From Microbacterium sp. MPKO10 (lineage in GTDB: Bacteria; Actinomycetota; Actinomycetes; Actinomycetales; Microbacteriaceae): a DNA stretch of 64,000 bases. Where the stretch lies: the NCBI RefSeq assembly GCF_026107415.2, contig NZ_JAPCHX010000001.1:620001-684000 (forward strand). Direction: 5' to 3'. The notes beneath the pieces are model-generated. The model saw nothing but the letters and a program-made list of their open reading frames with translations, did not search any database and was not told where the DNA came from. Below are positions 17,844 to 26,425 of this stretch, piece after piece. The translations under genes and the position numbers were made by a program. How positions within the stretch are numbered: the first letter of the stretch is position 1; each line of letters opens with the position of its first letter.

Positions 17844-18437
17844 TCAGGCGAGCGATTCGGCGCGTTCGCGCTTCTGCTCGACCTCGGCGAGGAGCTCGTC
17901 GTCGAGAAAGAAGATCGGTCCGATCTCGTACAGATTCTCGGCGTCGTGCCCGTCGGGAAAGTGCTTCTCTTCGAAAAGCGGGTCGACGGTCATGGGGGCC
18001 TTCTGCCAACGCCGCGCGAACGAGGCGAAGAGCTTCTGGGATGCCTCGTTGTCGTCGGTGATCGTCGTCTCCACGGTGTGCACCTCAGCGGATGCTGCCA
18101 CGTCGCCAAACAGCTCATCGAGCAGTCGCCCAGCGAGGCCGTGCCCGCGGTAGCTCTCGTCGACAGCGATCTGCCAGACGAAGAGGTGGTGCGGCTTTTC
18201 GGGTCGCAGGTGCCCCATGACGTAGCCGACGACCTTGCCGTCGACAACGGCGACGCGACTTGTGCTGCTGAAGTCGCGGCAATACACGAGGTATGCGTAG
18301 GAGGGATTGAGATCGAGCGTGACCGAGTCGCGCGCTATGCGCCACATCTCGGCAGCGTGTTCGGGTCCGGGAGCGACAATGCGCTCCGTGGAGTCACTCT
18401 CGACTTGGACATTCGTAATGGCTTGAGTCGCAGACAT
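17844..18437 (-). CDS. ectA: L-2,4-diaminobutyrate N-acetyltransferase
   Basis: EctA is a GNAT enzyme that acetylates diaminobutyrate. It shows [24 protein letters not shown] (acetyl-CoA loop RGHGLAG) and [20 protein letters not shown], typical of EctA. I start at ATG 18437 ([14 protein letters not shown]), giving 197 residues; an earlier in-frame ATG at 18476 has no better ribosome site. First gene of ectABCD; 119 bp separate it from ectB. The operon makes osmoprotectants, so induction by salt or heat is expected from family knowledge. Confidence 0.95.
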   Translation of the reverse strand: MSATQAITNVQVESDSTERIVAPGPEHAAEMWRIARDSVTLDLNPSYAYLVYCRDFSSTSRVAVVDGKVVGYVMGHLRPEKPHHLFVWQIAVDESYRGHGLAGRLLDELFGDVAASAEVHTVETTITDDNEASQKLFASFARRWQKAPMTVDPLFEEKHFPDGHDAENLYEIGPIFFLDDELLAEVEQKRERAESLA

Positions 18438-18781
18438 ATGGCTTCCGAGGTTACAGAGGCTCTGTGCAGCCTTCAACCGCTATTCGGGATACCCGGAAAG
18501 CCCACAGATAAGCGTCAACCCTCGTGCTAAGAGCCAAAAATCGTTGGCATCTCAAGGATCGTGACCCCTCAGAACCGGGCACTTCCGGAACCTGTCCAGC
18601 CGATAATGCAATCGTAATCAAAACGAGACATAACGCACCCGTAACCTCAGGTTTCCTCTGTCACAATCACCCTCTCTGAGGACTCTGCAGACTCTGCCGG
18701 TCTCGGGTGCGACGGGAGGCCGCGGCTTCTGTGCTCGCCAGCCGGGTCGTGGCTGCCACAGCATCCTGAACCTGCGCCCCG
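18438..18781. other. Upstream region of ectA, likely promoter region
   Basis: 344 bp without a gene. An A/T-richer segment at about 18598-18650 stands out against the high-GC surroundings and probably holds the ectABCD promoter, but I cannot pick one -35/-10 pair with confidence. No clear operator or riboswitch is visible. Confidence 0.45.
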
Positions 18782-19336
18782 CTAGTCAGCCGCGCCGACC
18801 AGACCCGCTGACAAGAACGCCAGGAAGGCGGCCCCGGCAAGCACGAAGGGGATAACGCCGATGAGCACCATGCGCCGCGGACGGAACCACCGCACGCGCG
18901 CCGTCGCGACGGCGCAGATCCACACCGTCAGCGGCATCCACAGCGAGACGGCCCAGAAGCGCGGCGATGCGATCTGCTCGAGCACGGCTGCACCCCACGA
19001 CACGTCGGCCTCACCGTGCGGAATCACGATCGCGACGATGACAATCACAAACTCCACAAGCGCGACCACACCGATCACGGGAGCGATCCACCAGTGCAGC
19101 ACCGGGCGGCCCTCCGTGGTGCGCCAGGTGACAAGCCACGCGAGCCCGGCCACCACAATGGCCCCGATCACCGTCCAGATGGCCACCGAGACGACATGGT
19201 CTGTCTGAGACAGCTCGGGTGAGAGCGCGCGGTAGACGACTCCGGCCAGGACGTGGACGATCAGCAGGTAGAGCGGCACGATCCCGATCGATACGCCGGT
19301 GCGCAACCAGGGATCAGACGCGAGGGCTCGACTCAT
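18782..19336 (-). CDS. Multi-pass membrane protein, unknown function
   Basis: The 184-residue protein has about five hydrophobic helices (near residues 15-38, 48-70, 80-105, 120-142 and 155-180). There are no recognisable catalytic or transport motifs. It is divergent from an MFS exporter gene with only 38 bp between starts, so the two probably share a promoter region. Confidence 0.65.
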   Translation of the reverse strand: MSRALASDPWLRTGVSIGIVPLYLLIVHVLAGVVYRALSPELSQTDHVVSVAIWTVIGAIVVAGLAWLVTWRTTEGRPVLHWWIAPVIGVVALVEFVIVIVAIVIPHGEADVSWGAAVLEQIASPRFWAVSLWMPLTVWICAVATARVRWFRPRRMVLIGVIPFVLAGAAFLAFLSAGLVGAAD

Positions 19337-19374
19337 GCGCTCAGGATAGGCATGAGTGCTCTAATGTTGACTGG

Positions 19375-20571
19375 ATGCCCGACGAACAACGTTTCCCGTG
19401 GGTCGGCCTTCTCACCCTCGCCGGAGCGATCTTCGTCTCGGTCACCAGTGAGTTCCTGCCCACCGGTCTGCTGCCAGACATGGCTCGCGACCTCGACGTC
19501 AGCCTGTCGACGGCGGGGCTTCTCGTAACCGTGTTCGCGGGCACCGTCGTCATCGCGACGACCCCGCTCGCGGCAATGACGCGCAACGTGTCCCGCAAGG
19601 TGATCGTCGTGGCCGTTCTGCTGGTCATCGCGCTGGCGAACGTTCTTGCGGCGATCGCGCCGACGTACGAGCTGCTCGTCGGCGCGCGGATTCTCGGCGG
19701 GCTTGCGCACGGTCTGTTCTGGGCGGTCGTCGCCGCGTACTCGGCGCACCTCGTTCCGCCGCATCAGCTCGGCAAGGCCGTGGCGATCACGTCGGGCGGA
19801 GGTTCAGCCGCGTTCGTCCTCGGCGTCCCCGTGGGCACGGCACTTGGGCATGTGCTGGGCTGGCGTGCGGCGTTCCTGATCATCGGCGGCATCGTCGTGG
19901 TGCTCACACTCGTGGTGATCAAATACCTGCCCGCCGTGCAGCACCAGGTTCCGCTGCGCACGGGAGAGATCGCCATCCCCGCTCGACGCGATCGGAGCCT
20001 TCCCGGTGTGATCATCGTGTGCGCGGTGATTCTGCTCGTACTCACAGCACACAACACCTTCTACACGTACATCACGCCGTGGCTCGTCGAACAGGCAGGA
20101 TTCCCGCCCGATAACGTCGCCTTTCTGCTCTTCCTCTTCGGCGGCGCCGGTGCCGTCGGTCTCGTCATCGCGGGTTTCACAACCGACCGCTTCCCCAAGC
20201 GCGGCTTCGCCATCGCCGTGCTCGCGCTCATGGCGGCCATCACCGTGCTTGCGCTGCTGACCATGAACCAGACAGTCGTGACGGCAGCCTTCGTCGTGTG
20301 GGGCGTCACGTTCGGGGGCATCCCGGCCATGCTCCAGACCCGGATGCTGCACACGGCGTCGTTCCGCCTGCGCGACCTCGCCGCCGCCTTGCAGACCACC
20401 GCGTTCAACGTCGGCATCGGCGGCGGGGCTCTCCTCGGCGCTGTCGTCCTCGACGCCACAAGCCTCAGCACACTGCCGTTCGCGGCGATCGCGCTTTTCG
20501 CCATCGGCCTCGTGCTCAGCGTCTCGACCGATGCGCTGCGTGCTGCCCGCGCCCGCCGCTCCATGCTCTGA
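19375..20571 (+). CDS. MFS transporter, DHA1/AraJ-like
   Basis: The 398-residue protein has 12 predicted membrane helices and the opening FVSVTSEFLPTGLLPDMARDLDVS typical of DHA1/AraJ-type sugar or drug efflux carriers. The conserved loop 2-3 region and GGLAHGLFWAVVAAYSAHLVPP (helix 4-5) are present. I start at ATG 19375 (MPDEQRFPWVG); the upstream frame overlaps the divergent membrane gene. Substrate unknown. A second MFS gene follows after 231 bp, but the low-complexity gap suggests it is transcribed separately. Confidence 0.88.
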   Translation: MPDEQRFPWVGLLTLAGAIFVSVTSEFLPTGLLPDMARDLDVSLSTAGLLVTVFAGTVVIATTPLAAMTRNVSRKVIVVAVLLVIALANVLAAIAPTYELLVGARILGGLAHGLFWAVVAAYSAHLVPPHQLGKAVAITSGGGSAAFVLGVPVGTALGHVLGWRAAFLIIGGIVVVLTLVVIKYLPAVQHQVPLRTGEIAIPARRDRSLPGVIIVCAVILLVLTAHNTFYTYITPWLVEQAGFPPDNVAFLLFLFGGAGAVGLVIAGFTTDRFPKRGFAIAVLALMAAITVLALLTMNQTVVTAAFVVWGVTFGGIPAMLQTRMLHTASFRLRDLAAALQTTAFNVGIGGGALLGAVVLDATSLSTLPFAAIALFAIGLVLSVSTDALRAARARRSML

Positions 20572-20771
20572 CGCTCCGCGGCCCCGCTCCAGCGCCGGCA
20601 GGCCGCGCGCCCCACGCGGCCCGTCGCTGTGCACGTTGCGCCGCTCGGGTGGATACTTGAGGCAGCAGACACCGTCGTCAGCCTGGAGCCCTATGCCACC
20701 CGAACATTCCGCCCTGCATGCCCTCGGCAGGCACACACCGCCGTCACACAGACGCGATGACGCCCGAGGCC

Positions 20772-20800
20772 GCAGAGGCAGAGGCAGAGGCAGAGGGAGA
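20772..20800 (+). repeat. Four GCAGAG hexamers at the MFS ribosome site
   Basis: GCAGAG is repeated four times (20772-20795), directly followed by GGAGA, 2-7 bp before the MFS start codon at 20803. Each unit resembles a weak Shine-Dalgarno. Change in copy number could alter ribosome-site spacing or strength. Confidence 0.6.
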
Positions 20801-20802
20801 CA

Positions 20803-22029
20803 ATGATTCCGGATGCTGCCGCCCACCCTCACGCCGAACCGACGACGCGCGTCGGCATCGGCTGGCTTCTCTCGTTCGCCCTCGCCTGGTTCGGATTCTG
20901 GCTGCTCATCGTTCTGCCCGGCCAATTCATGGTTCTGAAGCTCGCGAGCGTTCTCGACCCGGTGGGCAAGGTCGCGTCGAGTTCGTTCATGATCGCCGAG
21001 ATGTCCCTCGTCATCGTGGCATCCGTCCCGTTCATTGGCGTCGCCTGCGACCGCACCCGCACACGTTTCGGTCGCCGCCGCACATGGATTCTCGGCGGCT
21101 TCATCACCGCGACCGTGCCCTTCGCGTTTGTCGGCTCACAAGCATCCTGGCCCCTCGCGGCCCTGCTGCTCGGCGTTGTCTCGCTCGGGCAGGCCGCCGT
21201 GCTCGTCGCCCTGTCGGCGGTGATTGCCGACCAGGTTCCGCGCGAGCAGCGCGGCCGTGCGTCGGCAGCCATGGGCGTTCCTCAGGTCATCGCGCTGGCG
21301 GGGGGCATGGTGATTGTGACGATGCTGGTCACCGACGTGGCGCAGAGCTGGTTCGTCATCGCCGTCCTCGCCCTCGCGTCCAGCGCGCCGTTCCTCATCA
21401 TGCTGCGCGACACCGAGCCCGGCCCGCTTCCCCCGCGACCCCGATTCCGGATGCTGCGACGCAGCGACCTGCACGGGTACCACGACTTCTCGTGGGCCAT
21501 GCTCTCGCGTGTGCTGATCAACGCTGGCAACCTCACGGGCACGACGTACCTGTTGTACTTCCTCGCCGATGTGCTGCACGCGCCGAACCCCGACGAGGCG
21601 CTCACGACACTGATCTTCGTCTATCTCGGCGCGTGCGCGGCGGCGTCGTGGCTGAGTGGCATCCTGTCTGATAAATGGCAGATGCGCCGGCATTTCGTGG
21701 CCGCCTCTGCGGCACTGCAGGCGGCGGCCGCGCTGTGCCTCGCGTTCGTTCCCACGTGGGAGAGCTCCATGGTCGCGGCTGTGCTGCTGGGTTTCGGCTT
21801 CGGCACCTTCCTCGCGGTCGACCAGGCGCTGATCACCGACGTGCTGCCCCGACCCGAGTCCCGCGCCCGCGATCTCGGCATCATCAACTCGGCGCAGTAT
21901 CTGCCGATCGCTCCGGTCGTGGGCTGGCTGGTGCTGGGCATCGCCGGATACACGGAGCTCTACGCGGTCACGGCGGCGATCATCGTCGCGGGCGGCATCG
22001 TCGTGTACCGCATCCGCTCCGTGCGCTGA
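20803..22029 (+). CDS. MFS transporter
   Basis: The 408-residue, 12-helix carrier has the MFS signature in loop 2-3 (CDRTRTRFGRRRTWILGG; GxxxDRxGRR-like) and again in the second half (SGILSDKWQMRRHFV). It resembles the GPH/sugar-type or drug-type actinobacterial MFS group; substrate unknown. The start ATG 20803 follows a repeat-rich ribosome site. The 3' end is extended by four degenerate 42-bp copies of the tail. Confidence 0.88.
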   Translation: MIPDAAAHPHAEPTTRVGIGWLLSFALAWFGFWLLIVLPGQFMVLKLASVLDPVGKVASSSFMIAEMSLVIVASVPFIGVACDRTRTRFGRRRTWILGGFITATVPFAFVGSQASWPLAALLLGVVSLGQAAVLVALSAVIADQVPREQRGRASAAMGVPQVIALAGGMVIVTMLVTDVAQSWFVIAVLALASSAPFLIMLRDTEPGPLPPRPRFRMLRRSDLHGYHDFSWAMLSRVLINAGNLTGTTYLLYFLADVLHAPNPDEALTTLIFVYLGACAAASWLSGILSDKWQMRRHFVAASAALQAAAALCLAFVPTWESSMVAAVLLGFGFGTFLAVDQALITDVLPRPESRARDLGIINSAQYLPIAPVVGWLVLGIAGYTELYAVTAAIIVAGGIVVYRIRSVR

Positions 22030-22031
22030 CT

Positions 22032-22199
22032 TCGCTGCACCGGCTTCGACACGCTGACGTTACTGCACTGGTATCGCTGCACCCACGTCTCCACACCGTC
22101 TTCACGGCGCTGATTTCGCTACACCGACGTCACCGCACTAACCTCGACGCACTGGTTTCGCCGCACCAACGTCGCCATGCGCACGTGACCCACCTCTCC
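22032..22199 (+). repeat. 42-bp degenerate tandem repeat after the MFS stop
   Basis: Four units begin at 22032, 22074, 22116 and 22158, each opening TCGCTGCACC or a close variant; the spacing is exactly 42 bp. Projecting back one period reaches the end of the MFS gene, whose GCGCTGACT resembles the unit ends. The TGA stop at 22027-22029 has its equivalent at 22111-22113 (TGA) and as TGG in the other units. It looks like an amplified gene tail. Confidence 0.7.
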
Positions 22200-22263
22200 C
22201 GTTGCCAGAATCACCCCCGCAGGCACTGCCGACCCACCTCCCCGTCGCCGGCAGCAACCGCCT

Positions 22264-22327
22264 CAATTGGGACCCAACTTTTGCTATCAACTCGGGCATT
22301 TCCATGAGCAAAGTTGGTCTCCAATTG
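22264..22327. repeat. Long palindrome, family I copy 1
   Basis: CAATTGG...CAACTTTTGCT pairs with AGCAAAGTTGG...CCAATTG over about 20 bp with a few mismatches and a 21-nt loop. It matches the elements at 33466 and 56461 (core GGACCAACTTT). It lies between the MFS and DinB genes, both plus strand. Confidence 0.8.
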
Positions 22328-22354
22328 CGACACACGGTGCCGTACACTCGGCGC

Positions 22355-22894
22355 ATGACCGTCATCGATGACCAGGGGCGCCCGGAACCGCCGATTGCCG
22401 CAACAGAACTCGACACGCTCGTGGGCTTCCTCGAGTACCAGCGCGCCACATTCGAATGGAAGTGCTCCGGGCTCGACGCCGCGGAGCTGAACGCCACGAC
22501 GGCATCCTCGTCGATGACTCTCGGCGGCATGATGAAGCACCTCGCCCTCGTCGAGGATTCCTGGTTCTCTGAGGTGCTTCTCGGCAACGAGCCCGGCGCC
22601 GAGTGGCGCAACGTTGACTGGAACGATGATTACGACTGGGAATGGCACTCGGCAGCGGATGACAGCCCCGAGCGACTGCGACAAGTGTGGGCGGATGCTG
22701 TCACGCACTCGCGCGCCTGCGTGGCCACGGCGCTGGAGCGCGATGGTCTCGACACACACGCGGCACGAGGTCAGCGCGACGGCTCGCATGTGACGCTGCG
22801 CTGGATTCTCGTGCACATGATCGAAGAGTACGCGCGCCACAACGGCCACGCCGACCTGCTGCGTGAGGCGATCGACGGCGAGACGGGCGAGTAG
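22355..22894 (+). CDS. DinB-like / DUF664 protein
   Basis: The 179-residue protein fits the DinB-like four-helix fold of the DUF664 group, found in actinobacteria as putative mycothiol- or metal-dependent enzymes. The putative metal-binding histidines are seen in MMKHLALVEDSWF, about a third of the way along, and in LVHMIEEYARHNGHADLLREAIDG near the end. I start at ATG 22355 (MTVIDDQG); the open frame upstream crosses the palindrome and is not coding. No operon partner. Confidence 0.82.
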   Translation: MTVIDDQGRPEPPIAATELDTLVGFLEYQRATFEWKCSGLDAAELNATTASSSMTLGGMMKHLALVEDSWFSEVLLGNEPGAEWRNVDWNDDYDWEWHSAADDSPERLRQVWADAVTHSRACVATALERDGLDTHAARGQRDGSHVTLRWILVHMIEEYARHNGHADLLREAIDGETGE

Positions 22895-22899
22895 CGGTC

Positions 22900-23001
22900 T
22901 GAGGCTGCCCCTCTTAGCGCAAAGGGCCTCATCCGTACAGTGAGATTTCACGAAATGCCCCTTCCAACGGCGGAGAGAGGGGCCGATCGTGACATCTCAC
23001 T
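22900..23001. terminator. Hairpin pair after the DinB-like gene
   Basis: A weak TGAGGC/GCCTCA hairpin ends near 22931. It is followed by a 15-bp inverted repeat with one mismatch (AGTGAGATTTCACGA at 22939-22953, pairing with 22987-23001), with an inner CCCC/GGGG pairing. It is a probable terminator of the DinB-like gene. Confidence 0.6.
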
Positions 23002-23113
23002 TCCCCGAGGTCGTTGTTCTCACGTCACGAGGTCGCGGTACCTCACGTCGTGACCGAGTCGTGGTCGACGCGGGCTGCTCGTAAAAGTGCGGTGGAAGTG
23101 CGGCTACTCTGCG

Positions 23114-23222
23114 ACGACGCCACGGAACGCCAGCGACGAAGGAGGCTCGACTGCCCAGCAACGACGCCACGGAGCGCCAGCGCGGCGACAGCGAGACGCG
23201 GCGGGAGCTCGACGTGTCAGCA
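23114..23222 (+). repeat. Degenerate direct repeat before ABC ATPase gene
   Basis: ACGACGCCACGG..CGCCAGCG starts at 23114 and again at 23161, and the following GGAGGCTCGACTGCCCAGCA is partly repeated up to 23222. The 414-bp gap 22895-23308 holds this repeat and the hairpin at 22939 but no gene that I can support. Confidence 0.55.
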
Positions 23223-23308
23223 GCAGCGGCTCGAAACGTCAGCGGCAGCAGCTCAACGCATCCGCGAGAACTGCAGCGGCGCCGATAGGCTGAAACGGTG
23301 GTGCGCGC

Positions 23309-23944
23309 ATGACAGTCCTCGACGCAACGGGCGTCTCGGTGACGACGAGCGGCCATGTGCTTCTCGACTCGGTCGACATCCGCGCCAGCTCCGGCGAGTG
23401 CGTCGCCGTCCGCGGCGCAAACGGCTCCGGCAAGACAACACTGCTCCGTGTGCTCTGCGGGCTCCTCGCGCCCTCAACCGGACGCGTGCTTCTGGACGGA
23501 GTGCCGCTCAGCGACCGTCGCGCGGAACACCGCGCAGAGCTCTCCGCCCTCGTCGGTTCACCCGCGGCATACCCGGACATGACCGTCATCGAACACCTGG
23601 AGCTGATCTGCGCCAGCTGGAAGGTCCCGGTCGACGAGGCCGAACGGCGCATCACCAGCATCCTCGACGAGCTTGAACTGGGCCTTCTGCGCGATCGGTT
23701 CCCGGGCGAGCTGTCGTCGGGGCAGCTTCAGCTCTTCAGTCTCGCGCAAGTGCTGGTGCGACCCTTTTCGGTGCTGGTCATCGACGAACCGGAGCAACGT
23801 CTCGACGCCCACCGGCTCGCCCTCGTCGCGGACGCCATCACGGGGGTGCGGGAGTCCGGCGCCGCGATCATCCTGGCAACGCACAGCGACGACCTCGTGA
23901 GCACCGCGTGCACGCGTGAGATCTCGCTCGACGACGCGCGCTGA
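23309..23944 (+). CDS. ABC transporter ATP-binding protein
   Basis: The 211-residue nucleotide-binding domain has all motifs: Walker A GANGSGKTT (residues 37-45), a Q-loop-like region replaced by LVGSPAAYPD, signature LSSGQLQLF (a variant of LSGGQ), Walker B VLVIDEPEQ and switch His in ATHSDD. It is of the exporter type (CcmA/DrrA-like). Only 1 bp separates its stop from the permease start, so the two form one unit. Confidence 0.92.
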   Translation: MTVLDATGVSVTTSGHVLLDSVDIRASSGECVAVRGANGSGKTTLLRVLCGLLAPSTGRVLLDGVPLSDRRAEHRAELSALVGSPAAYPDMTVIEHLELICASWKVPVDEAERRITSILDELELGLLRDRFPGELSSGQLQLFSLAQVLVRPFSVLVIDEPEQRLDAHRLALVADAITGVRESGAAIILATHSDDLVSTACTREISLDDAR

Positions 23945-23945
23945 C

Positions 23946-25523
23946 ATGAGTGCCGCCTCCCCGTCGTTTGCGCGCGTCCGGCGCACACTTTTGGCGCGTG
24001 GCGCGGCACGGGAACCGCGCGATGTCGCCCTCACCGTGTACTCGGTGGGGCTCGGCGCGCTCGTCGCCATGGTTCCGATCATTCGCACGCTGGTGCTGAC
24101 GCTCGCGGCGCCCGGGCCCGCCGCCGTGCTCACTGCCCCGTATGTTCGGGCACTCATCACCACTGGATGTCTGCTCGTGCTTCTGATCGTCACCGCACTC
24201 GGCGGCGTTCGCGGTGCCGTGGTGCCCGCGCCGCCCTACGTCCAGTTCGTCGTCGGCGGCGCGTACCCGCGCTCGATCACGCTGCGGCGCAGCATGCTGA
24301 GTGTGCACGCCGTGTCAGTCACGGTCAGCGTTGTGTCCGCGCTCATCATGTGCGCGGCCGTGTCTACCGCGGGCAGCCGGATCACCGCCGTCACCGTGAC
24401 ATCGTCCGTGGCAATGGCCGTCGCGTTTGGTGCCGTTCTCGCTACCGCCTGGCTTGCCGGGCAGGTGTTCCGCATCGTCAGGACAAGCAGCGCCGTCGCC
24501 GTGCTTCTGCTCGCGGTCGCAGGCACTGTCACCGTGACAGGCGGATACACGGATGCTGTCGCGAAAATCGCTGCGTCAACAGCATCCGCTCTGGCATGGC
24601 CGGCATCGGCGAGCGCGGTCACCGCGACGATCGTCGTCTGCGTGGTGTCCGCTTTCGTGGCGATCGTCGCATCATCGGCGATGCTCGACCGTGTGCGCCG
24701 AACAGAGCTCATGCGGCAGGCCGTCGTCTGGAGGGCAGCGGGCACGCTCGCGCTCACCGCCGACATGCGGGGGACCGTCGACAGCATCCGCCAACCGGCG
24801 CGGCACAGACCGGCACACGTGCGGTGGGCGACGCGCTCGGTGGCGCTGCGAATTCTCGTGCGCGATGTCGGCGGTGTGCTGCGGCATCCGGTGCGCACTC
24901 TGGTCGGCGCGGCGTCTGCCCTTGCAGCCGGTGCACTGGTGCCCGCGATGCTCGGTGCGAGTGCGAACGGCGCCGCCCTGGCCGGGGCCGTAAGCGCCCT
25001 GCTCGCGTACGCCGCGGCTGGAGCATGGAGCGACGGGCTGCGCTCCCATGCGGACAACATCGGGGCTCCGACGCTCTTTGGCTTTCGTGCCGGAACCGGC
25101 ATCCTGATGCACGTCGTGACTCCGCTGCTCGCCATGATCCTGCTGTTGCTCGCCGGCGTCGCGCTTGTCACCGTGCCCGCGGCGGGCGGCAGTCCTGCTG
25201 CTCCCCCGCCCGAGGACGCATCGTTGTGGACCGCCGCACTCGCGCTCGGGGTTCTCGCGTGTGCGCTGCGCGCGCATGGGGCGGTGAAGGGTCCGATGCC
25301 TCTGCGGCTGCTTGCGCCCATCAGCACACCGGCTGGCGACGCGTCCATTCTGGTCATCACCGCGTGGGCGCTCGACGGGCCCGTGCTCGCGATCATCGCC
25401 GGCCTGGTGCTGGTCATGGCTGTGCCAGGCGGCGTTCTTCCCGTTCTCGGCGCGACGGTCGTCATGCTGGCGATCCTCGCCCCGTGGGCGTGGCTGCGGC
25501 TCCGCGACCGCCGGTCGCGCTAA
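23946..25523 (+). CDS. ABC exporter membrane component
   Basis: The 525-residue hydrophobic protein has about 12 membrane helices in two halves, joined by a cytoplasmic linker near residues 250-310 (RRTELMRQAVVWRAAG to RWATRSVALRIL). It lacks strong similarity to a named family and is assigned as the permease by its position 1 bp after the ATPase gene. The start is ATG 23946, just past the ATPase stop at 23942-23944. The exported substrate is unknown. A 9-bp-stem hairpin at 25615 may end the unit. Confidence 0.8.
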   Translation: MSAASPSFARVRRTLLARGAAREPRDVALTVYSVGLGALVAMVPIIRTLVLTLAAPGPAAVLTAPYVRALITTGCLLVLLIVTALGGVRGAVVPAPPYVQFVVGGAYPRSITLRRSMLSVHAVSVTVSVVSALIMCAAVSTAGSRITAVTVTSSVAMAVAFGAVLATAWLAGQVFRIVRTSSAVAVLLLAVAGTVTVTGGYTDAVAKIAASTASALAWPASASAVTATIVVCVVSAFVAIVASSAMLDRVRRTELMRQAVVWRAAGTLALTADMRGTVDSIRQPARHRPAHVRWATRSVALRILVRDVGGVLRHPVRTLVGAASALAAGALVPAMLGASANGAALAGAVSALLAYAAAGAWSDGLRSHADNIGAPTLFGFRAGTGILMHVVTPLLAMILLLLAGVALVTVPAAGGSPAAPPPEDASLWTAALALGVLACALRAHGAVKGPMPLRLLAPISTPAGDASILVITAWALDGPVLAIIAGLVLVMAVPGGVLPVLGATVVMLAILAPWAWLRLRDRRSR

Positions 25524-25614
25524 GCAGGTCGTCGGGCGAAGTGCGCTGCGAGGCAGTCGTGCGCGAAACCGGGCGGTAGCCACGCGATCGCTCTGCCCGT
25601 GAGAAGCAGCTGAC

Positions 25615-25649
25615 GGCGACGCCGTTAGGCCGAAACTGGGGGCGTCGCC
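25615..25649 (+). terminator. 9-bp-stem hairpin after ABC exporter genes
   Basis: GGCGACGCC at 25615-25623 pairs with GGCGTCGCC at 25641-25649 across a 17-nt loop, 90 bp past the permease stop. Possible terminator; no T-tract. Confidence 0.45.
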
Positions 25650-25689
25650 CCATCGCCGCGCGAGTGAAACTGCGCCTCCTTTGCTGTTT

Positions 25690-25746
25690 CTGTACTTTGC
25701 GGTCTTGCTGTAACCCCGCGGCAGACAGGAAGACCGCAAAGTTCAG
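25690..25746. repeat. Long palindrome, family II copy 1
   Basis: Arms of 22 nt (CTGTACTTTGCGGTCTTGCTG... and its partner ending 25746) pair at 20 positions around a loop containing CCGCGG. It is homologous to the element at 45186, with paired changes in both arms. Confidence 0.8.
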
Positions 25747-25781
25747 ATTTCGCACCATGCGTCAAGAAACTTTCTGCGCGA

Positions 25782-25808
25782 TGTCGATTTACGGCTCCAC
25801 CATTCGAC
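25782..25808 (+). promoter_or_regulatory. ECF42-type promoter
   Basis: TGTCGA (25782-25787), a 17-bp spacer and CGAC (25805-25808) match the published ECF42 promoter pattern as I recall it (-35 TGTCGA, -10 CGA/TC). The site is 50 bp before the YCII start and probably makes the YCII-sigma pair autoregulated. Confidence 0.7.
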
Positions 25809-25818
25809 GTCATAGTAG

Positions 25819-25839
25819 GAGGACATATTCGGTGTCCTC
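25819..25839 (+). promoter_or_regulatory. Leader inverted repeat before YCII gene
   Basis: GAGGACA (25819-25825) and TGTCCTC (25833-25839) can pair just downstream of the expected transcription start and 6 bp before AAGGAG. It may be an operator or an RNA hairpin near the ribosome site. Confidence 0.5.
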
Positions 25840-25857
25840 ATAATGAAGGAGAGAACC

Positions 25858-26295
25858 GTGAAATACATGCTGATCATGCGCACCACCGATGACGCTGCAA
25901 TCCACGAGGACGAGCAGACGAACTTCGAAGAAGTCATCAACGCCATGGGGCGCTACAACGAATCGATGATGAAGGCCGGCGTGCTGCTCGCTGGTGAAGG
26001 ACTCAGCGATGCGGCCGAGGGCTTCGTGGTCGACTTCAATGCCGAAGCACCCATCGTCACGGACGGCCCCTACGGCGAGACCCACGAACTCTTCAACGGG
26101 TTCTGGATCCTCGAGGTTGCGAGCAAGGACGAGGCCGCGGAGTGGGCGCGCCGCGCTCCGCTCGGCCGCGGAAGCAAGCTCGAAGTGCGTCGCGTCACCG
26201 ACGAGAGCGACTTCGAAGACTTCGCCGACAACGAGTTCGTGCAGAAAGAGAAGGGCTGGCGCAATGAGCAGGAGCAGCGCGCGGAGCAGTCATAA
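25858..26295 (+). CDS. YCII/DGPF-domain protein linked to ECF42 sigma factor
   Basis: The 145-residue YCII-fold protein has the family's DGPF-like motif as VTDGPYGETHELFNGFW near residue 70. Proteins of this type sit next to ECF42 sigma factors across actinobacteria; their role is not established. The start is GTG 25858 with AAGGAG 8 bases upstream; the ATG at 25843 precedes that ribosome site. The sigma-factor gene follows after 130 bp. Confidence 0.9.
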   Translation: MKYMLIMRTTDDAAIHEDEQTNFEEVINAMGRYNESMMKAGVLLAGEGLSDAAEGFVVDFNAEAPIVTDGPYGETHELFNGFWILEVASKDEAAEWARRAPLGRGSKLEVRRVTDESDFEDFADNEFVQKEKGWRNEQEQRAEQS

Positions 26296-26425
26296 GAGTG
26301 CGCGATGGCAACGCCGAGAACGCCACGTGCGCTCTGCCACGTGGGCGTAGATCCCTCGTGGCAGCGAGGCGCGGAGCGCTGACGACTGCGCCGCGTCACG
26401 CGACAGCATCCTGTGAGCATCTCGC

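Noticed and set aside
18598-18650. Specific -35/-10 promoter for ectABCD
   Set aside because: Several weak hexamer pairs fit with poor spacing; no single assignment is justified without a mapped 5' end.
21675-22307. ORF encoding 14-residue repeats through the 42-bp array
   Set aside because: It overlaps the MFS gene in another frame; the apparent protein repeat follows from a period divisible by three.
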